This document shows, one piece after another, positions 24,615 to 36,389 of a DNA stretch of 64,000 bases; position 1 is the stretch's first letter, and every line of letters starts with the position of its first letter. Location: assembly GCF_021018805.1 (NCBI RefSeq), contig NC_086259.1:15457501-15521500 (forward strand), read 5' to 3'. The stretch is from Prinia subflava. Lineage: Eukaryota; Chordata; Aves; Passeriformes; Cisticolidae. The translations under genes and the position numbers were made by a program. The notes under the pieces were generated by a model. The model saw nothing but the letters and a program-made list of their open reading frames with translations. It was not told the DNA's origin and did no database searches.

Positions 24615-24660
<46 letters not shown>

Positions 24661-25085
24661 CCAGGGAGCAGGCGAAAGCCTCTCTGGCTGGTTATCTGAA
24701 CGTGGAATCCGCTGCTGAAAAGACCCTGGCCCTCCTGTTAACACAATACTTTTATCCGGTAATCACAGCCTGCGGGAGACAAAATAACAATTCATCTGGA
24801 AAACGAGATTAACTCATTTAAGTTAGGCAGTGATCACAGAGAGAAACACGTTGGTGTTATCTGTCTGAACGAAAGCATTCAGATTGGAGGGCCATTCCGG
24901 TTCAGAGGGTCCATGTAGCAGGCCCAGCTTGTTGAAAGTAATTGGACCCTGTCAGAGTATGCCTTTGTGAGATATGGATATTACAATGGAATTCTATTAA
25001 TCTCTGACAAATCCCCTCTCATCTGATAAAGGCTGTATACCTCTGCTCTTCATTACAACGACTCGCTGGCCGCCGCTCTGTGGGG
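24460..25085. promoter_or_regulatory. Strongest candidate conserved noncoding element
   Basis: This is the most CpG-retaining block in the window: about 4 CpGs in 24480-24545 and about 13 in 24660-25080, while flanks have very few. The sequence is complex, without repeats except an A41 tract (24619-24659) that splits it. Site-like words include a perfect PAR-bZIP/NFIL3 palindrome GTTACGTAAT (24539-24548), facing T-box-like half sites AACAC/GTGTT (24845-24849 and 24854-24858), GATA words (TTATCTG near 24692 and 24857, CTGATAAAGG near 25023) and homeodomain cores. Both strands carry stops in all frames across most of it, so an exon is unlikely. The family of elements, deeply conserved enhancers around developmental genes, is known to look like this; conservation of this one is inferred. 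Confidence 0.5.
24619..24659 (+). repeat. Pure A41 homopolymer tract
   Basis: Forty-one uninterrupted A. Purity implies recent expansion or an assembly estimate of an uncertain length. There is no retroposon body upstream: the flanking sequence on both sides has the same CpG-retaining texture. Confidence 0.95.
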
Positions 25086-27769
25086 ACTGCAGGGGCCGAG
25101 CCCCTGTGGCTGTGTCACAGGTGAAAGGTGGTGCTGCCCCTCCTGGGGGTCTTTTAATCTGTGCAGTGCCAGGACTGCTGGGCTGCTGTTCAGTGATTTG
25201 CTCACATTTTTATGGAGTTTTCTCTTTAGGTTATTTTCAGTGAAAAAAAAAAACCCCACCACCTCATTTTTCTGCTTAGGTATCCTAAATACTTTTGTTT
25301 TCTTGTGTTATCAGAGTTACCATTGGTAAATGGAGGCTGAACTAACACAGTGTTAACAGCATTTGTATTGTTATCTAACAGGCTTCTGATGCAGAAAGTT
25401 ACAGGAGTACTAAAACTCTCATAAATACCCCTGTGTTTAAAATATCTGTCTATTGAAATCATAGGAAGAACAGAAAATACAATGATAACAATACACTTAA
25501 AGATGTCCTGGGGCACTTAACATTTTTTGTCATTGTTTGCTGAGCTGGTAGCATGTTGGGGCCCTGACAGGTGGCTTAACCTCCTAAATTCTTCAGTAGT
25601 AGCAGTAAGTATAAGACGTGGAGCAAAAAATATGGATAAAATGTGGCAAGTTAGCGTGGGAAAGAGAGGAAAGAGAAGTTATGTCCTCCCTTCATTTATG
25701 TCACTCTGTTCCCTAAGTATAATTCTTTAACTTTTTAGTTGTAATTATTTCTGCTTCCTAATTTTGTTGTTAGTATCCTAGCTTAACTTGGCCTTATTTA
25801 TCCTAATGTTACAAATTATGTGAATATCTGTATTCTGACCATTTACACAATTTCAGTTTGGTTTTTTTCCTGAAGCGAGTCTGAGAAAGTCGTGTATAAG
25901 GAAGGTGAAACAGAATTTTCTTTTAAGTAATAAAGTTAATAAATACAGCATTTTATCAGGAGGGACTGAAGAATCCAGGTCTGCTTCTTCCTCTGAGGAG
26001 TCACCCATCACTAAAGGGAAAGGCAGCTCCAGGATGGAGATGCCTTAAGGAAACTGGGAACCTGTGAATTGCAAAATCTTCCTTTCTGAGACTTTTGTCT
26101 AAAAAATTTTGCGTTTGTCACTGGGACAGATGAACAGTAAGGCCTCATTCCTGTTTGTAAATGCCTACACTGTGTGACTCCATTGAGCAAAGGATGCTTC
26201 TTCTATAGAAATGAAACTCTTTCCTCTCCTGTCCTTCCTTAAGAAAGGACACACAGCCACAGCCCAGCTGGACATGTCTTGGGGAACAGTCATTTGTAAT
26301 AATGTTGGTAGGAAGATTTTGACAATATTATCTTTAAAAAATCGAGCTAAGTGTTAACTCAAAGCTGTTTATCAGCAGCTTGGGCTGCATGTTTGCCCCC
26401 TGTACACACAAGTGAAATACAACCAAGAACAAAAAGGATTGAAAGCATTTGAAGATACTTTTAGCATTTAAGTCTCCTGTCCTTTGATATATCATTTTAC
26501 TCAGGGGAGAAAAGACATTATTTTTTTAGATACGAGCACGAATGGATTTCTGGTGGGTTATGTTTCCTAAAATGTTCCGCAATATTGCTTTTAATAAATG
26601 TTCAAAAATTCATAAGTCATTTTTGATGCTAAAAATATCCATCTGCTTTCTCCAAAAGATACAGTGTGGCAAAACCATGTGGATTTCTGATTCCTTTTCT
26701 GAAGTAGACTGAGAAAGATTTAAAAAGTCAAATGCAGCCATCCCATATCATCTTAAAATACAACCTTTGCAATATACCTAAGTCTCCTTCATGGTATTGT
26801 ACACACATTTAGCAATAGAGAGGGAGAAACAGTGCAAAAGCATTCAGGTAAGTTAGATGGAGTTCAGCATTAATAGCTGAAATATCAGTTAGCAAGGGAT
26901 ATAATAGCATTTTAGTTTTTGGCTTATAGTTGTAATAATAGCATCTTTCAAAATACTGCTCATTCACTCAGCCCAGGTGAGTACTTCTCTTTGGTAACTG
27001 AGGAAATATCACCAGGCTGTATTTTGGTTTGGGTTTTTCATTATTGGCAGTCTTGGTGGGAAATGCAGGTGAGGAGATCTCAAAATGTGGGAATTGTACA
27101 TTGCACTTGCAGTTTAATAGGCCCCACATCTATTTTTAATGCCTGATGTCTTGATCTTTTTAGTTAGAATTAGCTGATGTGAGGAAGATCAAATTTATAT
27201 TACAAAGGCCAGCAGAATCAGCCTCTTTTATTGGTCACTGCTTAAATTTACCTGCTGTCCTCACAAACCCATAAACCAAGGCCCAAATGTTGCTATGTAC
27301 AAATGTCTCCCTGCCTCTTGCAGTCATTGGTAGCCATGTTCAAATCCAAAGGGGGATTTGATTTATTCCTGCAAGCATGGAGTAAAATCAGATTTCCATA
27401 TTCTTACAGCAGGAAGCATACAACCAATACTGAATTCAAAATAATTTTACTAAGGGCACAGGCTTACAAAGAGGTATTTCCTTTGCTACTGTGGCAGGAC
27501 AGCTTTATTAAACTCTGTGAAAGCTGATTTCTGGTAAGGGCTATGTTCTCTTTTTGAGGTTAGTCTTGCTTTTCCTTCACATTTGCCCCATGATTAGCTC
27601 TTGTTTTATTTACCCATGGTCAGGTACCTCAGTGTGCCACCTCATCTCCTTGCCCAGCAGTGAGAGTGCCACAAGAGAGTTTCATCTGCACATGACCCTG
27701 GTACAGCAGTCAAGTGAAACAGAAGCATATGGATTGCAGCAAGTTTTGTCAAAATACTCAAATTACCAG
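25086..27769. other. Noncoding DNA, nothing recognised
   Basis: Ordinary AT-rich sequence. A short A11-C4 run lies at 25244-25257. Small frames (69-96 codons) are unsupported by any motif. Confidence 0.4.
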
Positions 27770-27990
27770 GAGTTTATACAAAAAACTAAAATACGAGGTT
27801 GGCACTCCAATAACGTCGTCTGTGTCTATTGGCATTTCCAGGCAGGACTTAATTACAGATGCTCAGGTTTGCTAAAAAAACATGAAGATAAATGCATTTC
27901 CAAATCGGTAAAACCAACAGCTATGGCAGTTGAACTTCTTTTAAAATCCATGTGGGTTTTGTAAACACAGTTCCCAGCCTTCAGTGCCTT
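27770..27990. promoter_or_regulatory. Weak candidate conserved noncoding block
   Basis: Five CpGs are kept (near 27794, 27815-27819 and 27905), with two TTGGCA words (about 27800 and 27829) of NFI half-site type. A 136-codon frame (27554-27964 +) spans it but shows no domain, and its composition does not change at its ends. Confidence 0.2.
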
Positions 27991-28030
27991 CATGGAGTAC
28001 CTGGTGTGAAGGTTTGATGCAGAATAGTGG

Positions 28031-28056
28031 TTCAAGTTTGACCTTCAAGTTTGACC
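28031..28056. repeat. Perfect 13-bp tandem pair with nuclear-receptor-like half sites
   Basis: TTCAAGTTTGACC occurs twice in direct succession. On the - strand the junction reads TGAAGGTCA, one base from the NR5A/ESRR extended half site, and the two GGTCA words are 13 bp apart. It may be a recent slippage duplication. Confidence 0.85.
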
Positions 28057-31000
28057 AAGGTGTGTTTGGGTTATTTTAAGGAATGTGGGCAAGTTAAAAT
28101 TACAGTGACAATATCATATGACTTCTAGTTCAAAAGTTGAGGATAAATTGCATTATTGTAGTGTGTTAGTGGAGGGAGCTTTTAAATGTGATAATGTGAT
28201 TTTTTGTACAGTGTAGTTCTATTCTAGTGGCTTTAATCATTCATGTAACACAGTTATGTATTTGGTGGCAATACACAGTTTAACAAACATAACCAGTTTC
28301 AAGGAGAAAGTAGGTGCATGTATTAAGAGGCTATCTAAATATATTTGAAGCCAATTTTTTATCCTTTTTTGTTAGTAGTGCATCAATCAAATATTTATTT
28401 ACAGGGATTTTTTTCCCAGTGAAACATTGCGTGTGCACCTTAGTTGTTCTTCATTTTGTTCATTTTAAGCACGTTTTCACTAAAGTGTTCTTCTTCAAGC
28501 TATTCTCAACTCAATTTGAAGTGAAAGGTTTCTGAGTTTGAGTAATTTACATATAAAAGCTCTACTGTACATTTTATAAAATGACTGTGTTCAGAAAACA
28601 ACCATTTCTATTTAACAATATTGTTATTCCACAAGCTGAGGTGCTTTCCTCACTATCTTTTGCTTTTGCTAACAGTATTTGTTCTTGTCTTAATTTTAAA
28701 TTGTTAGTGCCTGAAAATGTATCACTTCCCCCTTTTCTGTCCTACTGTACTGAAGTGAAGTAGAGACCTCCTGTGATATGTGATGTAAGAAGATTAAAAA
28801 TATTGGGGTTTTTTTTAAGGTAGAATTGACACACACACAATTCTTTTGAAACTCTCTCTTGTTTTACTTATTTAAGTGGTAATGGTTGATGGCAATTTTG
28901 AACTTAAAATCATTGCTTTCCATGCTGGATTTTAAAATGATTCTTTGCATTTTATTGTTATCTGCAAATCCCCAGCAACCAGTTCTGAGCCTCACACTAG
29001 TTTATCATCTCTTGTTTTAGAGGAATATAGGAACATATGCAACATTTATGAATAACATGCTGTAAAGAGAGGCAGCTGAGGGTAGTTCAGATTGGACCTT
29101 GGATCAAAATGAGATCTGACCATATAAAAATACACAGAGTACCTTAGCGATATTAAAAGATGATGCTTTACCAGAAATCAGTGCATTTTAATTATTTAGG
29201 AATTAGTTCATTAAATTTCTCCAGTTGCATTGCAAACTAGTTAGTTTGTAATATTTTTCTATTCAATACAGTAATTAATTTTGTTTGAAAACAATAAAAC
29301 TCTATTATAAAGAAGGTCCATAAAGCAACTTTAGATTTAATGTTTTGTTCTCAGAAAGGATACTGAATATACAGCCTTATTTCTTAAGATTAATCATTGA
29401 TGAATCTTCTTTTTTCTACACCAATAAGCAAATGGCAAATAATGTTTGCTGGCAGATGAAAGATTTTATACTTTGCAAAGTTTGGCTTATCACCACTTCA
29501 TAATCTGAGGAAAAAACCTGAGGTGCAGGTTACAAGTGCCCAGGAAGAATTCAGCCTGTTCAAAGCCATTCACACTGGGGTAGTCAGAAATGCTGCTTTG
29601 TACCTGTGCATCACAAGTGGAAATTGCCATAAACGTTCTGTTGATCACACACAGCTGTCAAAATGCTGTTATATATGAAGATTTTTGAGTCTAAAAAGAC
29701 TTTAGTAGATTTTGGAGAGATCTTTTAGGGCCTTTAGACTGATTTATTTGCTTGTTTTGGTTTGTAGAATTACAAGTGTATTGGATTGATTTTGTACTTT
29801 TTTATCAGATACAATACACTGTGTTTATACATTTGAGGATGAGCTAGGTGTAATTATCAGATTGAGTGGGAATGTTTCCCTTAAACAAGGAGCAGCAATT
29901 TCCTGCATTAAAATCTCTTTACATGTAGGTTTTCTCATGAGGCAGAAATTACTTTTGCATGTTTTTAACCTACTCAGATACAGTTATTTATTTGCCTCCA
30001 GTTTTAAGGAGGGGAGTGGGGTTTGGTATCAGGAGAAGAAGGCTGAGAAGTGAAGGCAGATGATATCTTAGCATTCTGCAAGTTGTATCAGTCCCTCCAA
30101 GCTCACCAACTATTCCTTCCTGTGTGAGATAACCCTCTGCCCCAAAGAATCACAAACTTTCTGCTCCCTGTAATTCTGTTGTCTTAGTTGCTGAAACAGC
30201 ATCTATATATTTTATTTTTTCGGAGATACTAGGGTAGAGTAACAGAGGGCCTCATTAAGGGCATCTGTTATCTTAGTTCATATTTTATTCTGAATTTTAA
30301 GAGTGCCTCAACAGAAGGGATTAAGTGAGAAAAGAACAGACCATCTTTTTTTACTGCTCTTCTGCACCAATTGCTCCCAGTGTCAGACGTACCCCGTGAT
30401 TACTGCTGTGCAAAGCTTTGCAATATGGTTGGTGCAGCCACATTTGGCAGTGATTCACAAGTCATTGCAAATACCATTTCACAGCAAATCCTAATGTAGC
30501 CTGAAGATAAAAACCATTGTAAACACTCTACGTGTTGAGACTGCCTTTGTGCTGATAAATATTTCCTTAACGTTTAGATGAAGATGCTGTGCTTGCTTTA
30601 TTTAAATACAATTGTATCTGTAATGCCAACAGTGACATGCAGTGGGTGGGGAGGCTGGCATGTTATGGAAAAAAGGGGAAACACTTGGAAGTTTTGGTAG
30701 GGATGGAGTGTCCTGTGAAACAATTTGCTTCTCTGAACCTCCTTGAGGTTTGCCCTGGGATCTGTGTCTGGGATTGGGCTGCTCTGGACCTGGAGGCTTC
30801 TGTGCTTGTGGGGACTTTATATTGATATTGCAACCTAAACCCATGAATTTTATTGCCAAGTCATTCTCAGAGCAAGGAATCTCTTTGCTTTTTAACACTG
30901 TTTAGCTGCAAAAAAATGCTCTTCGTTATTGTCCCTGAAACAACTCTGATATATTTGCAGAATGATTGGTGGATCAGGCATTAATGTGAATAGTGCTGTA

Positions 31001-34000
31001 TTTAGACTGACACTGTGCACTGCAGAGAACTGAAATAAACCCAATTCTTTGGAAGCTATGGGGAGAACCAAGCTTTAACTGCATTTTTGGCCACAGGGTT
31101 TCTCTCTCACAGGTAGAAATTTTGGTATTCCTCAGGGCTGAAGGAACTTTAGGCCGTGCAACTGCTTGGAGGAGCTGATGAGTGCATCTGTATTTGGAGC
31201 TCACGAGCTGTGATGCTGCAGAGTGGCTCATCCTAAATACAGACTTGTTGAGATTTTGGTGTTGGTTTTTTCACTGTCTCTCTTCCTATTGCAGAAAAAG
31301 AAAGTTTCACATCTGATTGAGGGATGGTGGGAGGGAATTAAATGGAGGGAAGAGACAAATCACCATCTAGAACAGTACAAAGTGAGTCATCTCTATTTTA
31401 GTGCTAATTTCAGAAAATGTTGCAATTTTCTGGTATTGTTGGTAACAAGACACTTTTTAACAAAACCCACTTGGTTGGGATGTGCAAGCCTCTCTTATCA
31501 TGTAGTTAATTCTGTGGCCAGTATTTTACTGTCAACATTAATTAGAGGTTTGGGAGGATATCTGGCACGAGATCTGGTGCCCTCCCGTTCTCCAGGATAA
31601 CAGATTCTAGCAGTGAACAGCAGAAGGGCAAACTGCCCCCTCCTAGGGCAGCTCAAATACCTTAGATAGAGGCAGAGACAGAAAGGAACTCCAGAAAATC
31701 TTTGTGTGTTGAGACTAACAGTGCAAACTTTCTCCATCAGTGGAGTGTGGATTGTATCTAGGTGGCTTGTGTAAAAATGGAAATTTAAACTGTGCCTGTG
31801 GAACGAAATTTGACTGTACAGAATTTTCTGTCATGTTTCCTATATACTGTTCCAGCTAAGGCCACTTTTTTGTTTCCAGGAGGCAATCCAAACTGCATCA
31901 AAACACTGTGACCTGTCAGACACCATTGCCAAGGGCTCCTTTTTGGTGCATCTTGGGAATAAAAATTGGAGGGAGGAAAATGAAACACCATGTAGATCTT
32001 CCTTACTTTTGGGAACTCTTAGGACAGGTACAGGACATTACTGGGGATACTGGGAGGCAAACAGGCCCAAAGCTGGACTGCTCAGTGCTTCCTTACTAAC
32101 ACTAAGGAATAGGATAATTGTAATTTTCCCCCAGATATGTTACCAATATATTGGTATCTTGAACAATCAGTTCATCTCCACATCTATCTTTTTTCTTGTT
32201 TGTAGTAAGAGACAACACTATGAACTCTTTCTGAAAATACAGCATTGTTAAAAGCTCCACGTGTAATTAAGATTGGGTTATTAATGATAATTTGAAATAG
32301 AGATGATAAAGAAATTTTCAACTGTTTTCAGGCTTTTCAGATAACATTTTTGTCAAATTACTTCTTTAGTAACTGAAAATATCAGATTTGTACTCTGAAG
32401 TCATTGCTGTAGGGGGGTTTCAGAAAGTGCAGGTAGTCTTATTGCTGTCCCTGGGACTTAATTGTGCCTATTTGTTTTTAATCTGCACATAAATAGGAGT
32501 TAGGAGTTACTCTATTCATATTTGTTTCACATCCCCATTATAATATAGTGGTGAGGCAACTGCTCTTGGTGTTCCCTCCTCTGTCCAAACCTAATTTTGT
32601 AAATTTTAACTGAAGTGATGAGGCAGTAAATCTTAGCTACCAGGCACATGAGCAGGTTAAATTACCCAGTGGAGAAGGTGCTTATTTGAATCATGTCCAG
32701 GACTTGAGGAGCCCAATCTGAAACTATTCATGGCCAAGAAATACTAATTTTAATATATAGCTTGATATCTCTGCCTTCTTAATCCTGGAGGGCGCGTTAG
32801 GCAAGGAGCTCTTTTCTAGAGTTATGGCTGTGGACAAGGCCATAGAGGGATAGTTTCTTTTAAAATGTCACTGCTTCTTGTATTTTTTTACTACTCTTAT
32901 CTTTGTACCCTCACTGGGTACAAAAGGGCTGCTGCTCCTGCATCCCCAGCAGTGTGGTGTTTGGGAATGCTCACTGTGATGCTGTTCCTGCTGCCTTCCT
33001 CCACAGATCCCATTGCTGTCAAACCCTATTCAGCACAGATAGAAGCTTCTACAAACTGTAGAAGAAACTTGCATGAAGGGTTTCAAATTTGGGGAAAATT
33101 AAATGAAAATCTAAAAAATTTTCACCCCCTTGGTTTGCTTTAAAACCAAGGTATCTTAATTTTTCTGATGCATAATGTAATTGGCTTGCTTGTCACAGCC
33201 CAATTATGAACTAATAAAATGTCTGAAGTCCTCATCTGTTTTCAGCAAATATTATGCAGCAGGTATATCTTATTTATAGAAGAGCTGTGTATATAATGGC
33301 ATGTTTAAAAAATGATCAGTTGTGATTATGGAGAAATTAATTGTGGATATACAAAGGCTGTAAGGAGCAGCTGAGCATACAGAGTCTCAAAATATCTAGT
33401 CATGCAAATCTTGAGATGATTGTGCTAAATATGTGAAGAGTATCCTGGAAATAATCTAAAATTAACTAAAACAATCTCTGGCTGTCTTAAATTGTTTTGA
33501 GTTACATGTATTTAAAAATTAAGTTGACATGAGAAATTTTTTTACTGCAAGCAAATAAGAGAAAAAATGAGGAATTTGGTTTGGTGAATTTGTTTTCCCT
33601 GTTTCTAGAAAATAGGAAAAAGGATATTCAGCATTTTAAATGCTGTGAAGTAATTTTATTAACTGCCTCTAACCAAGAAACAGTTAAAAGACTGCTCTTG
33701 CACCCTTCTTTTGGAACAAAGTAAAGGCTGACAAATTAGTTTATGAGGGTAGCAATGTGGATAAGACTTAAAGTATTTGCATAGGATTTGTTTGTGGTAT
33801 GAAAGATTGAAAAAGGTGACTCTGAATTCTTGGACTTTGGGGGATGATGTGGCTTTATACAGTTTTGATGTTGTTCAGTGCACTGTTTATAAAAGCAAGT
33901 ATATAAAGTCGTATATAACTTTCATTGAGAGATTGCTGGGAGTGGACTCCAGATTTCACAGTGGCTGATTTGGAGCCCAACATTCAGATGTGGTAAATGC

Positions 34001-36344
34001 TGGGTCCTCCTTATGTGACCCTTACAAAGGGAAGTTATTTATATTGTACCCTTGGAATTACTGTGACAGGGGTTTTGAGAAGAATTTCGAGTTGTGGGAC
34101 AGATTTATATCTGATTTGGCCTGAATATATTTGGGCTTGGAGTCCCTGCAAATCCAAACTGGGCTGCAGATGGAAAAGGTGGGGCTGGTCTGAGCAGGTC
34201 ACTGGGGGAGTGTGAGGTGGACAGGGAAGGCAGGAGATCAAGGCTTCAGGTGTCTGCTGGGTGATGGGCTGTGCTCTCCCTGCTGGTGACTTAAGCTGGG
34301 TTTCAGGATGGCCAGTCTGGGTTATCTGTGCTCACTCTGCCTTCTCCAGGCTGTGTCACAAATGTGTCAGGAGAGAAATGGCTAAAATGCTGCTCAGACT
34401 GAGAGCGCCTGGAACAGCGAGGCTTCTCCATATCTGAGAGGGAAACAGGAATGAAAGAGGCAAAGAAACCCACATTGTCAAGAAAGTGTGTGAGTTTAGA
34501 ACCTAATTATGCTGCCATTGAATCCAATAGCAAGAATTCCTACTGATTTTAAAAGGAGAATGATTTGGCAACATTTCATCTCCTCACTCTGCACTAGCGA
34601 GTGCATAATGGTCTTTTTCAAACCTATTCATTTGTTTCAACCTTTATTGGAGGACAGAGTGCTTACAGCTGGCAGAAGAGGGGGAGGAGAGAAGCTGTTT
34701 TATTTATAACACAATTCAAATAAAAAAAGTAAACCAGACCATCACAAATGCATTCAGAATTGCAGAAAAACCTATTATTAAGGAATTACAAGGTGTTTGC
34801 CTTCACGTTCTAACCAGCTCTTTTTTGTAGCTTTGACATTGCTAAGAGTTCTTTTTTTTTTGTAGAAAAAGACACAAAAACTTAGGAAGTGTGAGCAAAA
34901 GTCTTATTTGCTATTTTGTGTGTTGAAGCTGGGCTTCCTGGGAGTGTTATTGTTTGCTTTGGTTTTGCTTGTATTTAGCATGTAGCTTTTAAAAGCCCTT
35001 CATGGCTGGAGAGTTTTATTGTAAACATAAAACATTAATTTAAACATTAAAAATTTTACAGCTGCTTTTTAGTACATAAATTTTCACAGACACTCCAAGA
35101 CAGTGATTTTTGTTTTAATGTTTTCTTTTTCTTAACTGCTCTGAAGTTGCATAGAAGGGGGGGGAGAAAAACAGAATACTGATTAAATGCTTCATGTTTA
35201 GATCTTTGAGCTGTAACACCAACATTCGTAGGACAGAGGAGAATTCCTGGTAAGTTTGGGATAAATATTAGTGCTGCCAAAAAAAGCAAACATTCCCACA
35301 GTTGGGATTTTGGGGCAGATCCTTGTTTTTCCTTCCTTACACAGTTTTTCAGTAAATCATAAACATGAAAAGGGAATGAGAAAGGAAAAAGTAGAGCAGG
35401 TTAATCTGCTCATGGACTACAGCAGCAGAACTGTGGCTCTTGGTGTTCTATGTCCATGACAACGGGGCCTTTAGAAAAGCTCCTTCCACAGCCCAGGACA
35501 ACAATAATAAAGAAATAAATTGAAATTGTGTAGCAGTGGTAATGTCCGGGGTTCTGTGGCAGCACAGGACACAGCTGCATAAGGTTCCAAAGCAGTGGCT
35601 GCCCCACTGCCCTGCTCTGACAGGGAGTGTTGGTTCCTGAAGGGAATCTGCTCAGTTCTCAGCAGGATGTTGTAATAGAAAATCAGCTGTATGCAGCGAG
35701 TATTCTTGTAGTTTTTTTTCTCTAGTAATACTTCAGGAATTGAAATTTGGCAGAGATTTGCTGAAGAGTGGCAGAATCAAGAGACATTTGACAAAAATTT
35801 GAGCTGTCATAGTCAGTGGTGGAGGAACAGAGCTGGGAGGTGGGGCCATGGGTGCAGTAGTGGTCCCTGAAGTAGAATGGATCATTAGTTTCTGGATTAT
35901 ATCAATGGTATCACATTTTTATAAAAAAAAGTAGCTGGAGGTGCTCAGAAGATTGCAGGTCCTGGTCTCTCGTTATAATAAATGCTGAGAAAGAAGCACT
36001 TAAAGACAAGGTTGATCATTATAAACAGGATTGAAAAATAAACATATAATTTTATCCTGCCCTAAGTTTTCTACTATCCACCTAACACTAGAAAGCAGAT
36101 GCCTTTTTTCTTCCAAGTACTTGAGCAGGAGAGATGAGATGGGCAAGCCAGCTCTGGTGGTGAGGAGAGCCCTGTGTAAATGTCTGTACTTCTGGCTTTT
36201 TCTTTGATGGAATAATTTGCAGAGTGACTGATATTACCCCTACAAACCTACTAGCTAACTCAATTTCATCAGCAATCAATCACTTTGAATTAAAAAATTG
36301 AAACACACATATACTGGTTATAAGAATACATTATATCAATGCTT
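28057..36344. other. Noncoding DNA, no gene recognised
   Basis: Eight kilobases of mostly AT-rich unique DNA. Short ACACAC runs (for example 28831-28839) and two small hairpins (33128-33151 and 33629-33645) are the only structures seen. A 12-bp palindrome TAGAAGCTTCTA lies at 33040-33051. Frames of up to 125 codons (31223-31600) have no family signature and overlap frames on the other strand. No transposon or RNA gene was identified. Confidence 0.35.
33128..33151. repeat. Perfect 9-bp inverted repeat, 6-base loop
   Basis: CCTTGGTTT (33128-33136) pairs with AAACCAAGG (33143-33151). It is too short for a microRNA hairpin, and no T run follows that would suggest a pol III end. Confidence 0.8.
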
Positions 36345-36389
36345 AAGGTCCATTTGGCTTTCATGTAAGGGTCCATAAGGCTTTCATTT
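36345..36389. repeat. Imperfect tandem duplication, 23-bp period
   Basis: 36345-36366 and 36368-36389 share 18 of 22 positions around GGTCCAT and GGCTTTCAT. It is a small local duplication in AT-rich DNA. Confidence 0.65.

Noticed and set aside
27554..27964. 136-codon frame, + strand
   Set aside because: No recognisable motif and no composition change at its ends; it overlaps a weak candidate noncoding block.
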